A program made the translations under genes and the position numbers. This document shows positions 29,192 to 38,713 of a stretch of DNA of 64,000 nt, in pieces. The stretch spans positions 372,001 through 436,000 of the forward strand of contig NZ_PCDP01000036.1 in the NCBI RefSeq assembly GCF_003240585.1, read 5' to 3'. Within the stretch, counting starts at the first letter, position 1, and every line of letters begins with the position of its first letter. The DNA is from Arminella tubonensis (GTDB lineage: Bacteria; Pseudomonadota; Alphaproteobacteria; Rhizobiales; Rhizobiaceae). The notes below the pieces were generated by a model. The model searched no databases, was not told the origin of the DNA, and worked only from the letters and a program-made list of their open reading frames with translations.

Positions 29192-29648
29192 CCGAATTCT
29201 CCAATAATTTAAAACGCCGTCGAACGGACTCGCTCTCCTCTCCGCCAATCTGTTCTAAGGCGTTGCGAATATAGTCGGCGGCGGAGGTCATTTCGGCCGC
29301 GGAAAAAAGGAAATGCCGTCACCTGATGTTGGGCATGGCATCGGTATTAATCATAAACATTTACATGGATTTAACGTCGATTGTTAATCTAATATGCCTA
29401 CTATTTTGCGTAAAGCGATGATAAATAATCCATAGATCGAATGACTCGTCGCTGCACAACTGAAGGTTGCTTATGGGCGCCCAGCGGTCACAGACTGGTG
29501 CACTTCTTGCTGTCAATTCCAGTAAGTTTGGGTTAGCTAGCTGCCAAATTGATCCGTCAGGCGCGATGGCCTGCGACGCGATGCCATGAAAAAGCCTGCA
29601 GAGGGTGGTGCTGGCAGCGGTCCGCATACCCATCTCATCGGAAACAGT
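29192..29648. other. AT-rich intergenic region between divergent chemoreceptor and hydrolase-like gene
   Basis: This gap of about 450 bp is more AT-rich than its surroundings, notably at 29340-29440. It should contain the promoters of both divergent genes. I see no convincing gene in it: short open frames on either strand lack ribosome sites and family similarity. No terminator or long repeat was found. Confidence 0.5.
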
Positions 29649-30800
29649 ATGAATCGCATTGCAAAAAGGGTGGTTCTCCACTTCCCTGGCTTCGAACCCC
29701 TAGATGCCGCGGCCCACCGGGCTCGCTACGGTCGGTCCGCAAGACAGAGTGCCTCGGCATGGGACTATTCCGCAGAAATGGGTGAGCTGGAGGACTTCGG
29801 CGCTGCTCCCTATTTCGATATCAGGACAAAGGGCGAAGAGTGGGAGACTCACAGCCGAATCCATGTGCTTGACCACAACGAGATTGTGACGCGGCTGAAC
29901 GGCCGCAATCTGCTGGTTCGACTTTTAACGGGTTACCTTGCAGCGTTGCGTGTTGCGTTCGGCGGAGGATTGGTCGGCTACTTCCGTCATGCCTGGCGCT
30001 TCGGCCTGTTTTTCATCTTCCCATTTTTGCTCATCCTCATCGGACTGCTGATCAGCCTTGCAATCGTGCTCGCGCCGCATGTTGCCGGCCTCCCCAACTG
30101 GACCCTGCTTCTCGCCGTGCCGATAGCAACTGCATTCTTTGTGTATCTCTTTGCGCCGCAGGCCGAGCGGTTACACACCATGCATCTCTTTTCCGATTGG
30201 GAGCTGGCGGTGGCGATGGGCGGTTCGAATGACGCCAGCGTCGAGCGTTGGATCGAGGCTTGTGCGGCAAGTGCCCGCAAGGCCTTCGACGAGCCCGCGG
30301 ATGAATACGTAGTTTCATCGCATAGCATGGGTTCAAGTGCTGCGGCACACGTGATCGGCTTGCTTCTGGAGCGCGAGCCGGATCTTTTTGCCGGCAAGCG
30401 CGTCGTCTTCAGCACGCTCGGCAGCGCGATCCTGCAGTGCGCATTGCTGCACTCGGCGTCCGTTCTTCGCTCTCGCGTAGGAGTGATCGCCCGTTGCAAA
30501 CAGATATTCTGGACCGACGTCCATTGCCTGACCGATGCCATCCACTTTTACAAGGCGCAGGTTGCGGCTCTTTGCGGGGAGAGTGAGGCACCACAGGCGA
30601 CGATTGTCTTCATACGCTTCAAGACGATGCTGACTGAAGAACATTATCGCCGGATCAAGATGGATTTTCTGCGGGTGCACCGCCAATATGTGCTCGGTCC
30701 GGACCGTCGAGCGGCCTTCGACTTCACGCTCATGACGGCGGGGCCGTTGCCGGCGTCCGATTTTGCCGGTTTTACACAGTCGAAGATGCCCGCTCTATAA
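29649..30800 (+). CDS. Membrane protein with serine-hydrolase-like motif, function unknown
   Basis: A 383-aa protein from ATG 29649; a longer frame starts at 29586. The N-terminus RVVLHFPGFEPLDAAAHRAR resembles the first strand and oxyanion region of an alpha/beta hydrolase. Two membrane helices follow (about residues 112-140 and 145-165). The segment VVSSHSMGSSAAAHVIGLLL fits a nucleophile elbow (S-H-S-M-G-S instead of G-x-S-x-G). A C-terminal IVFIRFKTMLTEEHYRRIK precedes RVHRQYVLGPDRR. Placement of helices inside a hydrolase fold suggests an inner-membrane lipase-like enzyme. I do not recognise a named family, and the general hydrolase call is inference. Confidence 0.6.
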   Translation: MNRIAKRVVLHFPGFEPLDAAAHRARYGRSARQSASAWDYSAEMGELEDFGAAPYFDIRTKGEEWETHSRIHVLDHNEIVTRLNGRNLLVRLLTGYLAALRVAFGGGLVGYFRHAWRFGLFFIFPFLLILIGLLISLAIVLAPHVAGLPNWTLLLAVPIATAFFVYLFAPQAERLHTMHLFSDWELAVAMGGSNDASVERWIEACAASARKAFDEPADEYVVSSHSMGSSAAAHVIGLLLEREPDLFAGKRVVFSTLGSAILQCALLHSASVLRSRVGVIARCKQIFWTDVHCLTDAIHFYKAQVAALCGESEAPQATIVFIRFKTMLTEEHYRRIKMDFLRVHRQYVLGPDRRAAFDFTLMTAGPLPASDFAGFTQSKMPAL

Positions 30801-30812
30801 GCGGGCATCGGT
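30785..30812. terminator. Terminator between convergent hydrolase-like gene and bolA
   Basis: A 9-bp perfect stem (30785-30793 with 30801-30809) overlaps the stop codon at 30798-30800, leaving the loop with the last codons. It sits 17 bp from the end of bolA on the other strand. Confidence 0.6.
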
Positions 30813-30825
30813 CTATAGTGTGATT

Positions 30826-31059
30826 TCAGTCCGGTGCCGATGTCTGCAGAGCCAAGGCATGCAAGACGCCGCCCATGTTGCCCTTCAGGGCGTCATAGAC
30901 CATCTTGTGCTGTTGCACACGGCTCTTGCCGCGAAAGACCTCTGCCACGACCTCTGCAGCATAATGATCGCCATCGCCCGCCAGGTCACGGATCGTCACT
31001 TTTGCACCGGGAATGCCGGACTTGATCATGTCTTCGATGTCGCCGGGATTCATGGGCAT
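30826..31059 (-). CDS. bolA: BolA-family protein
   Basis: This 77-aa protein matches the short BolA2/YrbA type. It has the class II KH-like fold pattern with GDGDHYAAEVVAEVFRGKSR near the middle and the conserved HKMVYDALKG, where the His ligates the [2Fe-2S] cluster shared with CGFS glutaredoxins. It follows purL by 23 bp and is probably co-transcribed with it. Either ATG 31059 or ATG 31053 may be used. Its partner grxD lies about 3.8 kb away on the same strand. Confidence 0.92.
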   Translation of the reverse strand: MPMNPGDIEDMIKSGIPGAKVTIRDLAGDGDHYAAEVVAEVFRGKSRVQQHKMVYDALKGNMGGVLHALALQTSAPD

Positions 31060-31082
31060 GCTGGATAAAACCTCATTCTTGT

Positions 31083-33344
<2,262 letters not shown>

Positions 33345-33389
33345 TTAGGGGTCTCTTTAGCGCATGTGAACCGGTCGTGCGACAGGAAA

Positions 33390-33416
33390 ATGGCCGCCAT
33401 TCACAGCGGCGGCCAT
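33390..33416 (-). terminator. Terminator of the PagL-like gene
   Basis: A 9-bp perfect stem (33390-33398 with 33408-33416) is followed on the minus strand by TTTCCTG. It lies 26 bp after the PagL-like stop and before the purL start. Confidence 0.7.
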
Positions 33417-33441
33417 CAGGCATGCAATCGGATTTCGGAAA

Positions 33442-34023
33442 TCAGAACTTGTAGCCGACCATGAGACCGGCGCGGGTCATGCCGCCGTTTGGGCCGTCGC
33501 AGAGATTGGCATGCGATGAGTGTGCCACCTGCGCCATTAGGCTCCAGTGATTGTCGAAATTATAACCGGCGCCAACATATTCGTGGAAGAGCAGGTGACA
33601 GCCGAGCTTGGGGCCATCGTTTTCATCAGTGAGATTGCCGTTGTGAACCACGCCGCCAAAGCCGGCCTCGGTAAAGACCTTGCTCGAATAGGTCATGGTC
33701 CAGGAGAGGCCGCTGTAGAGCTGGCTTGCTGATCCGCCTGTCCCGATCGAGGTGCCGAGATGAATACGTGGATGCGACAGTTGCTCTTTCCAATCGCCGG
33801 CCGGGTCATAGCCGAACGGATTGAACAGCACCTGGACCTCTGGGAACACACCACTTTCGTGGTCATGTCCGGTCTGGATCGATCCACTGGCGCCAAATCG
33901 CATTTCGTCGAATATCTTGGTGTCGCCGGCAACTGCCGGCTGGTTCGCGAACGGGCCCAACAAGGCAAATACCGAAACTGCCGCCGCCGAAAAACGTCGG
34001 CCGAATCTGACCCGTTGGTGCAT
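33442..34023 (-). CDS. PagL-like lipid A deacylase (acyloxyacyl hydrolase family)
   Basis: This 193-aa protein has a signal peptide (hydrophobic AAAVSVFALLGPFA, cleavage probably after AVAG) and then alternating strands ending in GLMVGYKF, a typical terminal beta-signal with Phe at the C-terminus. Near the end QVAHSSHANLCDG carries a His-x-Ser pattern as in the PagL active site (His/Ser/Glu triad). PagL removes the 3-O-linked acyl chain from lipid A in the outer membrane; rhizobial lipid A is known to be 3-O-deacylated. The assignment rests on this motif, the size and the barrel pattern. The gene has its own terminator. Confidence 0.72.
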   Translation of the reverse strand: MHQRVRFGRRFSAAAVSVFALLGPFANQPAVAGDTKIFDEMRFGASGSIQTGHDHESGVFPEVQVLFNPFGYDPAGDWKEQLSHPRIHLGTSIGTGGSASQLYSGLSWTMTYSSKVFTEAGFGGVVHNGNLTDENDGPKLGCHLLFHEYVGAGYNFDNHWSLMAQVAHSSHANLCDGPNGGMTRAGLMVGYKF

Positions 34024-34157
34024 GAAAAGAATCCCCCGAATCTCTGCGAATCGCGCACGTATTAGCTAATTGGTAGCATCAAGAAGGGGGAGGTAAAGAA
34101 GGTGCGTAAGCATATTATTCTTTTCGAATTCTATGCGGCTAAACTGCAACAGTTGTG

Positions 34158-35576
34158 TCAGCTATAGCTGTCGTAACTCGCAGAGCCGTTTTCCAGTAAC
34201 CTTCGGAGCGTCATGAAGCCAGCTGTTACTTCTTCTCTGCTCTGCGGCGAGGAGAAGGCGACGCGAATGCGATAGTAAGCCTTCTCCGTTCGTGCAGCTT
34301 TGAACTCGTCCTCGTCGTCGACAAGAACGCCTGCAGCGAGCGCAGCGTTCTTGAAAGTGCCGGACAGCCAGGGTTCCGGCAGCTTCAGCCACAGAAACGG
34401 CACATGCGGGTCCGACTGGAATTCGAATCCGGCAAATGCCTCTCGTGCGATCGCCTCGCGAGCGCGTATTTCCTCGACGGCTTTTCGGCGAAGCACCGGC
34501 GCGTGGCCGCTGAGGACGAGGCGGGCGCCTGTTTCTGCCAGGATGAAGGGCAGTCCGCCCGTGGTCATCTTGTGGGTGACCTTGACCCGCTGGGCAAAAT
34601 GCGGCGGGCAGGCGACCCATCCGCCACGCAGGCCCGCAGTTACTGATTTTGACAGGCCGCTTACCAGAAAGGTCCGCTCAGGCGCGATACTTGCCAATAG
34701 CGGGTTCGCGTCTTCCGTCATACCGCCATAGATATCGTCCTCGATCAGCCACACGCTATGGCGCCGCGCGATGGCGGCGATTGCGCGGCGCCGTACCTCC
34801 GGCATGGTCGTCAGGGTGGGATTGTGCGCCGTCGGCATCAGGAAGGCGAGGCGAGGATGTTGCTGCTGGCAAAGACGCTCGAAATCGTCGGGGATCATGC
34901 CGTGTTCGTCCGAGTCGACGAGGATGGAACGGCGGCCCAGCAGCCGTGCGGCACGGCTGACCTGCGTGTAGGTCAGGGTCTCGAAGACGATCTTGTCGCC
35001 GGGCGACGTTACCGCAGAAATGACCGCGATGGCGGCTGCGTGCGCGCCAAGTGTCGGCACGATATTCTCGACCGCGGCCTGCCAGCCATTGCGACTTAGC
35101 CATATCTGGCCGGCCTGATACCAGCTGGCGGGGAAGCTGCGGGAATAGGACGATATTTCCACGCGGCGATCACGGCTGATGTCGGCAAAAAGCTGACCGA
35201 TGATTTCACCCTGGCCAATGTCCGGTGCCGCGGTGGTATCGAAGCGGATACTGGCGACCGGTGCGTCGACGCCACGCGTCCCGGAGAGCGCCTGGGTTAT
35301 CGGGTCGATCTGTTGAATTGGCTGGCTGTTGCTGCGATCGAGCACATAGGTGCCGCGTCCGACCTCGCCCGCCACGAGCCCACGTTCGTGCACCAACGCA
35401 TAGGCTCGACTGATTGTCCCTATTGTCACCCCGATGTCGAAAGCGAGATTGCGTTGCGGTGGCAGCTTCGCACCCGGCGGCAATACGCCGTGCGATATGG
35501 CGGTCTCTATGCTGTCGGCGACCCGGATATAAACCGGCCCGCTTCCGTTCGATATGTCAGGAAGCCAATTTGTCAT
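34158..35576 (-). CDS. MocR-type GntR/aminotransferase transcription factor
   Basis: A 472-aa fusion of a GntR-type winged helix (about residues 15-80, LPPGAKLPPQRNLAFDIGVT and SRAYALVHERGLVAGEVG) and a fold-type I aminotransferase domain (about 110-460). The PLP-binding Lys lies in LVSGLSKSVTAGLRGGW, and IEDDIYGGM is the Asp region. MocR proteins control genes for vitamin B6, GABA, taurine or other amines. ATG 35576 was chosen because it gives the clean N-terminus MTNWLPDISNGSG. It is divergent from a DUF1127 gene 102 bp away, which may be a target. The effector is unknown. Confidence 0.9.
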   Translation of the reverse strand: MTNWLPDISNGSGPVYIRVADSIETAISHGVLPPGAKLPPQRNLAFDIGVTIGTISRAYALVHERGLVAGEVGRGTYVLDRSNSQPIQQIDPITQALSGTRGVDAPVASIRFDTTAAPDIGQGEIIGQLFADISRDRRVEISSYSRSFPASWYQAGQIWLSRNGWQAAVENIVPTLGAHAAAIAVISAVTSPGDKIVFETLTYTQVSRAARLLGRRSILVDSDEHGMIPDDFERLCQQQHPRLAFLMPTAHNPTLTTMPEVRRRAIAAIARRHSVWLIEDDIYGGMTEDANPLLASIAPERTFLVSGLSKSVTAGLRGGWVACPPHFAQRVKVTHKMTTGGLPFILAETGARLVLSGHAPVLRRKAVEEIRAREAIAREAFAGFEFQSDPHVPFLWLKLPEPWLSGTFKNAALAAGVLVDDEDEFKAARTEKAYYRIRVAFSSPQSREEVTAGFMTLRRLLENGSASYDSYS

Positions 35577-35678
35577 GGTGACAATCGATAGATTGAATAG
35601 CAATCAGAGTCAATATTAGAAGAAAATGCACCGCAAAGCTAGTCTGCGGCGTAGTTCGACTAATTGGTGGTCAGTAAA

Positions 35679-35924
35679 ATGGGTACAATAGATACAATGT
35701 CTTCCGATGAAGAGCATCTCCGCCTGTCAGGCTCGATCGGCGTTGCGGGTTGGAAGTCGATGCGTGCCATCGCCTCCTGGCTCCTTGAGGAAGCCAGGAT
35801 CTGGGCGAGCAAGCGCGCGAGCCGGAAGGTGCTGCGGGATCTAACCGACGGTGAATTACTCGACATCGGGCTCACCCGCAGCGAGGCGAACCGCGAAGTG
35901 AACAGGTCGTTTTTCTGGGATTGA
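35679..35924 (+). CDS. DUF1127 (YjiS-like) small protein
   Basis: An 81-aa protein from ATG 35679 (an in-frame TTG lies at 35664). The C-terminal half has the DUF1127 pattern ASRKVLRDLTDGELLDIGLT followed by RSEANREVNR. Short members of this family affect RNA turnover and phosphate or carbon metabolism in Agrobacterium and Rhodobacter, and this one has the longer N-terminal extension. It is divergent from the MocR regulator. Its exact role is not known. Confidence 0.8.
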   Translation: MGTIDTMSSDEEHLRLSGSIGVAGWKSMRAIASWLLEEARIWASKRASRKVLRDLTDGELLDIGLTRSEANREVNRSFFWD

Positions 35925-35942
35925 TGCCTACCGAAGGCGGTA

Positions 35943-36347
35943 TCAGCAGCTCTTCGCGCCGCCCGCCCAGCGATTGACGTCGTTGGTGATCCGAGCGGAT
36001 GCCGGGCCGCTCATCATCGGACCGAAGGCCTCCATCCTTGCCGGGTTACCCTCGGCCTGCACGACAAGCAGCGGACGTCCTGCAGGATTGCTGCGTGGAA
36101 CGACGAGGATACGTGGGCGACCCGTGTAGGAATTGAGCTCCGGTGCCAACGAGTAACTTGCGAATGCCGGATCGGAAGACTTGAACCAGCAGCCGTTGGC
36201 ACTGACGGCCACTCGTTCCATCGTCGACAAAGCGCTGTGAGCATCTGTGGTGACGATCGGCGCTTTTGACTGGCAGGATGCAATAAGCGTAGCCAGGGCG
36301 GCGACGGCAGAGGCGGCGTAGAAACGGCTGGAAAGGCTGAAGCGCAT
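35943..36347 (-). CDS. Small putative lipoprotein of unknown function
   Basis: A 134-aa protein from ATG 36347. Residues 1-23 form a lipoprotein signal (SRFYAASAVAALATLIASC) with lipobox LIAS-Cys, so the mature protein should be anchored in the outer or inner membrane. The mature part includes a central ANGCWFKSSDPAFASYSLAP, then RPRILVVPRSNPAGRPLLVV, and ends AGGAKSC, leaving two further Cys that could pair. The N-terminal extension to 36422 is unlikely. No domain was recognised. It is convergent with DUF1127 (18 bp apart) and downstream of purQ with 130 bp between. Confidence 0.7.
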   Translation of the reverse strand: MRFSLSSRFYAASAVAALATLIASCQSKAPIVTTDAHSALSTMERVAVSANGCWFKSSDPAFASYSLAPELNSYTGRPRILVVPRSNPAGRPLLVVQAEGNPARMEAFGPMMSGPASARITNDVNRWAGGAKSC

Positions 36348-36477
36348 CGATTTATCTTTCGTCAGGCAGGAGTTGGATGCTCGTAGAGCAAGGCGGCAAA
36401 AAGGGGAATCCCTTTCCGCCACTGTCGTTCGACGAATGAACGTCGTTTGCGTTCTCTGGAATTGACGGTTGAATACC

Positions 36478-37149
36478 TCAGGCCGCTATCACGTCGAGCG
36501 CCGAGGCGAAAAGTCCGCGGCCATCTGAACCGCCGTGAGCGGATTCGATGAGATTCTCGGGATGCGGCATCATACCAAGCACGTTGCCCCTGGCGTTTAT
36601 GACGGCCGCGATGTCGTTCATCGAGCCATTCGGGTTGGTGCCTTCGGCATAGCGGAACACGACCTGGCCATTGCCTTCGATCGTGGACAGGGTCTCGCTA
36701 TCGGCGAAGTAGTTGCCGTCGTGATGGGCAATCGGGCAGCGGATGATCTGACCCTTGGAATAGGCACGCGTGAAGTCCGTCTCGGCATTGGCGACTTCGA
36801 GTTTGATTTCCTTGCAGACGAACTTGAGCGAGGCGTTGCGCATCAAGGCGCCTGGCAGCATGCCTGCTTCGACCAGAATCTGGAAACCGTTGCAGACGCC
36901 GAGAACCTTCACGCCTTTGTCGGCCTTCTCCCTGATTGCCTGCATGACCGGCATGCGTGCAGCAATCGCGCCACAGCGCAGGTAGTCGCCGTACGAAAAT
37001 CCACCGGGAATGACGATCAGGTCGACATCGGGGATTTCCGTCTCGGTCTGCCAGACGGTGACTGGAGCCTTGCCCGAAATCTTGGTCAGCGCCGCGATCA
37101 TGTCGCGGTCACGATTGAGGCCTGGAAGTTGGACGACGGCTGATTTCAT
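36478..37149 (-). CDS. purQ: Phosphoribosylformylglycinamidine synthase subunit PurQ
   Basis: This 223-aa class I glutamine amidotransferase supplies ammonia to PurL. The nucleophile Cys is in [16 protein letters not shown], and His and Glu of the triad are in [10 protein letters not shown] near the C-terminus. [13 protein letters not shown] is the family N-terminus. The start ATG 37149 overlaps the end of the coiled-coil gene by 4 bp, so translation is coupled. It acts with PurS and PurL as one complex. Confidence 0.96.
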   Translation of the reverse strand: MKSAVVQLPGLNRDRDMIAALTKISGKAPVTVWQTETEIPDVDLIVIPGGFSYGDYLRCGAIAARMPVMQAIREKADKGVKVLGVCNGFQILVEAGMLPGALMRNASLKFVCKEIKLEVANAETDFTRAYSKGQIIRCPIAHHDGNYFADSETLSTIEGNGQVVFRYAEGTNPNGSMNDIAAVINARGNVLGMMPHPENLIESAHGGSDGRGLFASALDVIAA

Positions 37150-37403
37150 GGGTGCGGTTCAAACCTTGCTTGTGCTTCTGCGAGTTCGCGCAGTTCCAGA
37201 CGATTTTCGATGCGATCGAGGCGATCCAGGATTTGCGTATTGACCGAATGCAGGTTGTTTATGTCACCCTGCATGACATGCATATGGTTGCGAAGGCCGT
37301 TTATATCGTTTCGCATATCGCGTTGGCCCTCTTTCAAAGAGGAGATATCAGCCTGAATCCTTCTGAGAATCTCAAAAAGCAGATCTTGATTCAATTCAGT
37401 CAT
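37146..37403 (-). CDS. Small coiled-coil protein inside the pur operon
   Basis: An 85-aa protein between purS and purQ. It has a convincing ribosome site (GGAGA before ATG 37403) and a 4-bp overlap with purQ. The body is a single heptad-patterned coiled coil from about residue 5 to 75 ([20 protein letters not shown], then [20 protein letters not shown]), ending [12 protein letters not shown]. No membrane helix, signal or known domain is seen. It may oligomerise. Whether it serves the FGAM synthase complex or is a later insertion cannot be told from sequence; operon position makes co-expression likely. Confidence 0.7.
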   Translation of the reverse strand: MTELNQDLLFEILRRIQADISSLKEGQRDMRNDINGLRNHMHVMQGDINNLHSVNTQILDRLDRIENRLELRELAEAQARFEPHP

Positions 37404-37422
37404 CCGGCTTTCTCCACAACCT

Positions 37423-37665
37423 TCAGTCGAGAGAAATCGTATAGTTCTCGATCACCGTGTTTGCGAGGAGTTTTTCGCACATTGCCTTGATGTCGGCTTC
37501 GGCGCGGGTTTTGTCGACGCCGTCGAGCGTAAGGTCGAATACCTTGCCCTGCCGGATCTGGTCGACGCCTTCGAAGCCGAGCGCGCCGAGCGCTCCTTCT
37601 ATAGCCTTGCCCTGGGGATCGAGAACGCCGTTCTTCAGCGTGACTGTTACGCGAGCCTTGATCAC
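37423..37665 (-). CDS. purS: Phosphoribosylformylglycinamidine synthase subunit PurS
   Basis: An 80-aa protein starting at GTG 37665 after AGGA. The pattern KARVTVTLKNGVLDPQGKAI and ALGFEGVDQIRQGKVFDLTL is diagnostic of PurS, the small structural subunit that joins PurL and PurQ. It follows purC with 18 bp between and precedes the coiled-coil gene by 19 bp. Order purC-purS-(coiled coil)-purQ suggests one transcript. Confidence 0.95.
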   Translation of the reverse strand: MIKARVTVTLKNGVLDPQGKAIEGALGALGFEGVDQIRQGKVFDLTLDGVDKTRAEADIKAMCEKLLANTVIENYTISLD

Positions 37666-37683
37666 GATTGTCCTTTCGTGCCT

Positions 37684-38448
37684 TTACTTGACGAGAACAG
37701 GGCCGGTGCCGCGCACAGGCTCGTTTTCATTGATGATACCGAGACGGCGCGCAACTTCGGAATAGGCTTCCAGAAGCCCGCCCAGGTCGCGGCGAAAGCG
37801 GTCCTTGTCCATCTTCTCATGGGTTTCGACGTCCCAAAGACGGCAGGAATCAGGCGAGATCTCGTCTGCTAGGATAATGCGCATCATGTCACCTTCAAAC
37901 AGGCGGCCGCATTCGATCTTGAAGTCGACGAGCTGGATGCCAACGCCGAGGAAGAGGCCGGTCATGAAGTCGTTGACACGGATGGCGAGCGCCATGATGT
38001 CATCGAGTTCTGCAGGGTTCGCCCATCCGAAAGCCGTGATGTGCTCTTCCGAAACCATCGGGTCGTTCAGCGCATCGGACTTGTAGTAGAACTCGATGAT
38101 CGAACGCGGCAGGACTACGCCTTCCTCGATGCCGAGGCGCTGCGCAAGCGAACCGGCGGCGACATTGCGCACGACGATCTCAAGCGGAATCATCTCCACT
38201 TCCTTGATCAGCTGCTCGCGCATGTTGAGGCGGCGGATAAAGTGTGTGGGAATGCCGATCTTGTTCAGATGGCTGAATATATATTCGCAAATGCGGTTGT
38301 TCAGAACGCCCTTGCCGTCGATGACTTCATGCTTTTTCTTGTTGAACGCGGTGGCGTCATCCTTGAAAAACTGAATCAATGTTCCCGGCTCAGGTCCTTC
38401 ATACAGGATCTTGGCCTTGCCTTCGTAGATACGGCGGCGACGGTTCAT
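37684..38448 (-). CDS. purC: SAICAR synthetase PurC
   Basis: The 254-aa enzyme ligates aspartate to CAIR. ATG 38448 gives [20 protein letters not shown], the family N-terminus; the frame runs upstream to 38514 but that part shows no similarity. Signature segments are [20 protein letters not shown] and the Asp-rich VDFKIECGR, and [14 protein letters not shown] near the C-terminus. About 265 bp of apparently non-coding DNA separates it from the GGDEF/EAL gene and should contain the operon promoter. Confidence 0.96.
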   Translation of the reverse strand: MNRRRRIYEGKAKILYEGPEPGTLIQFFKDDATAFNKKKHEVIDGKGVLNNRICEYIFSHLNKIGIPTHFIRRLNMREQLIKEVEMIPLEIVVRNVAAGSLAQRLGIEEGVVLPRSIIEFYYKSDALNDPMVSEEHITAFGWANPAELDDIMALAIRVNDFMTGLFLGVGIQLVDFKIECGRLFEGDMMRIILADEISPDSCRLWDVETHEKMDKDRFRRDLGGLLEAYSEVARRLGIINENEPVRGTGPVLVK

Positions 38449-38713
38449 CTTGTTATTCTCTGTAGTTGGCGCCCTTGGGACAGCGCAAGTGGATCGATCT
38501 CTGGGCGTCCCCATAAAGGAAAAGAAGGGAATTCACAATCCGCCCGTGCCTCCTTCCGAGGGATTCCGCCGTGGGGCATTTATCGCAACGAGAATCGCAA
38601 GCTTTCTTAGGCTGTTCTACAGGCTTTTGTTTGACGATGGAATGAACCGTCGGGAATACTTCACAGACTTACGGAACTATCCCGCAATAGCCGGCACCGA
38701 ATATGGATCTCGT

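Noticed and set aside
29100..29291. 63-codon minus-strand open frame overlapping the chemoreceptor start
   Set aside because: No ribosome site, no family similarity, and it covers the chemoreceptor ribosome site in another frame.
38449..38713. Possible gene between purC and the GGDEF/EAL gene
   Set aside because: All frames are short or lack start signals and similarity; treated as promoter region.
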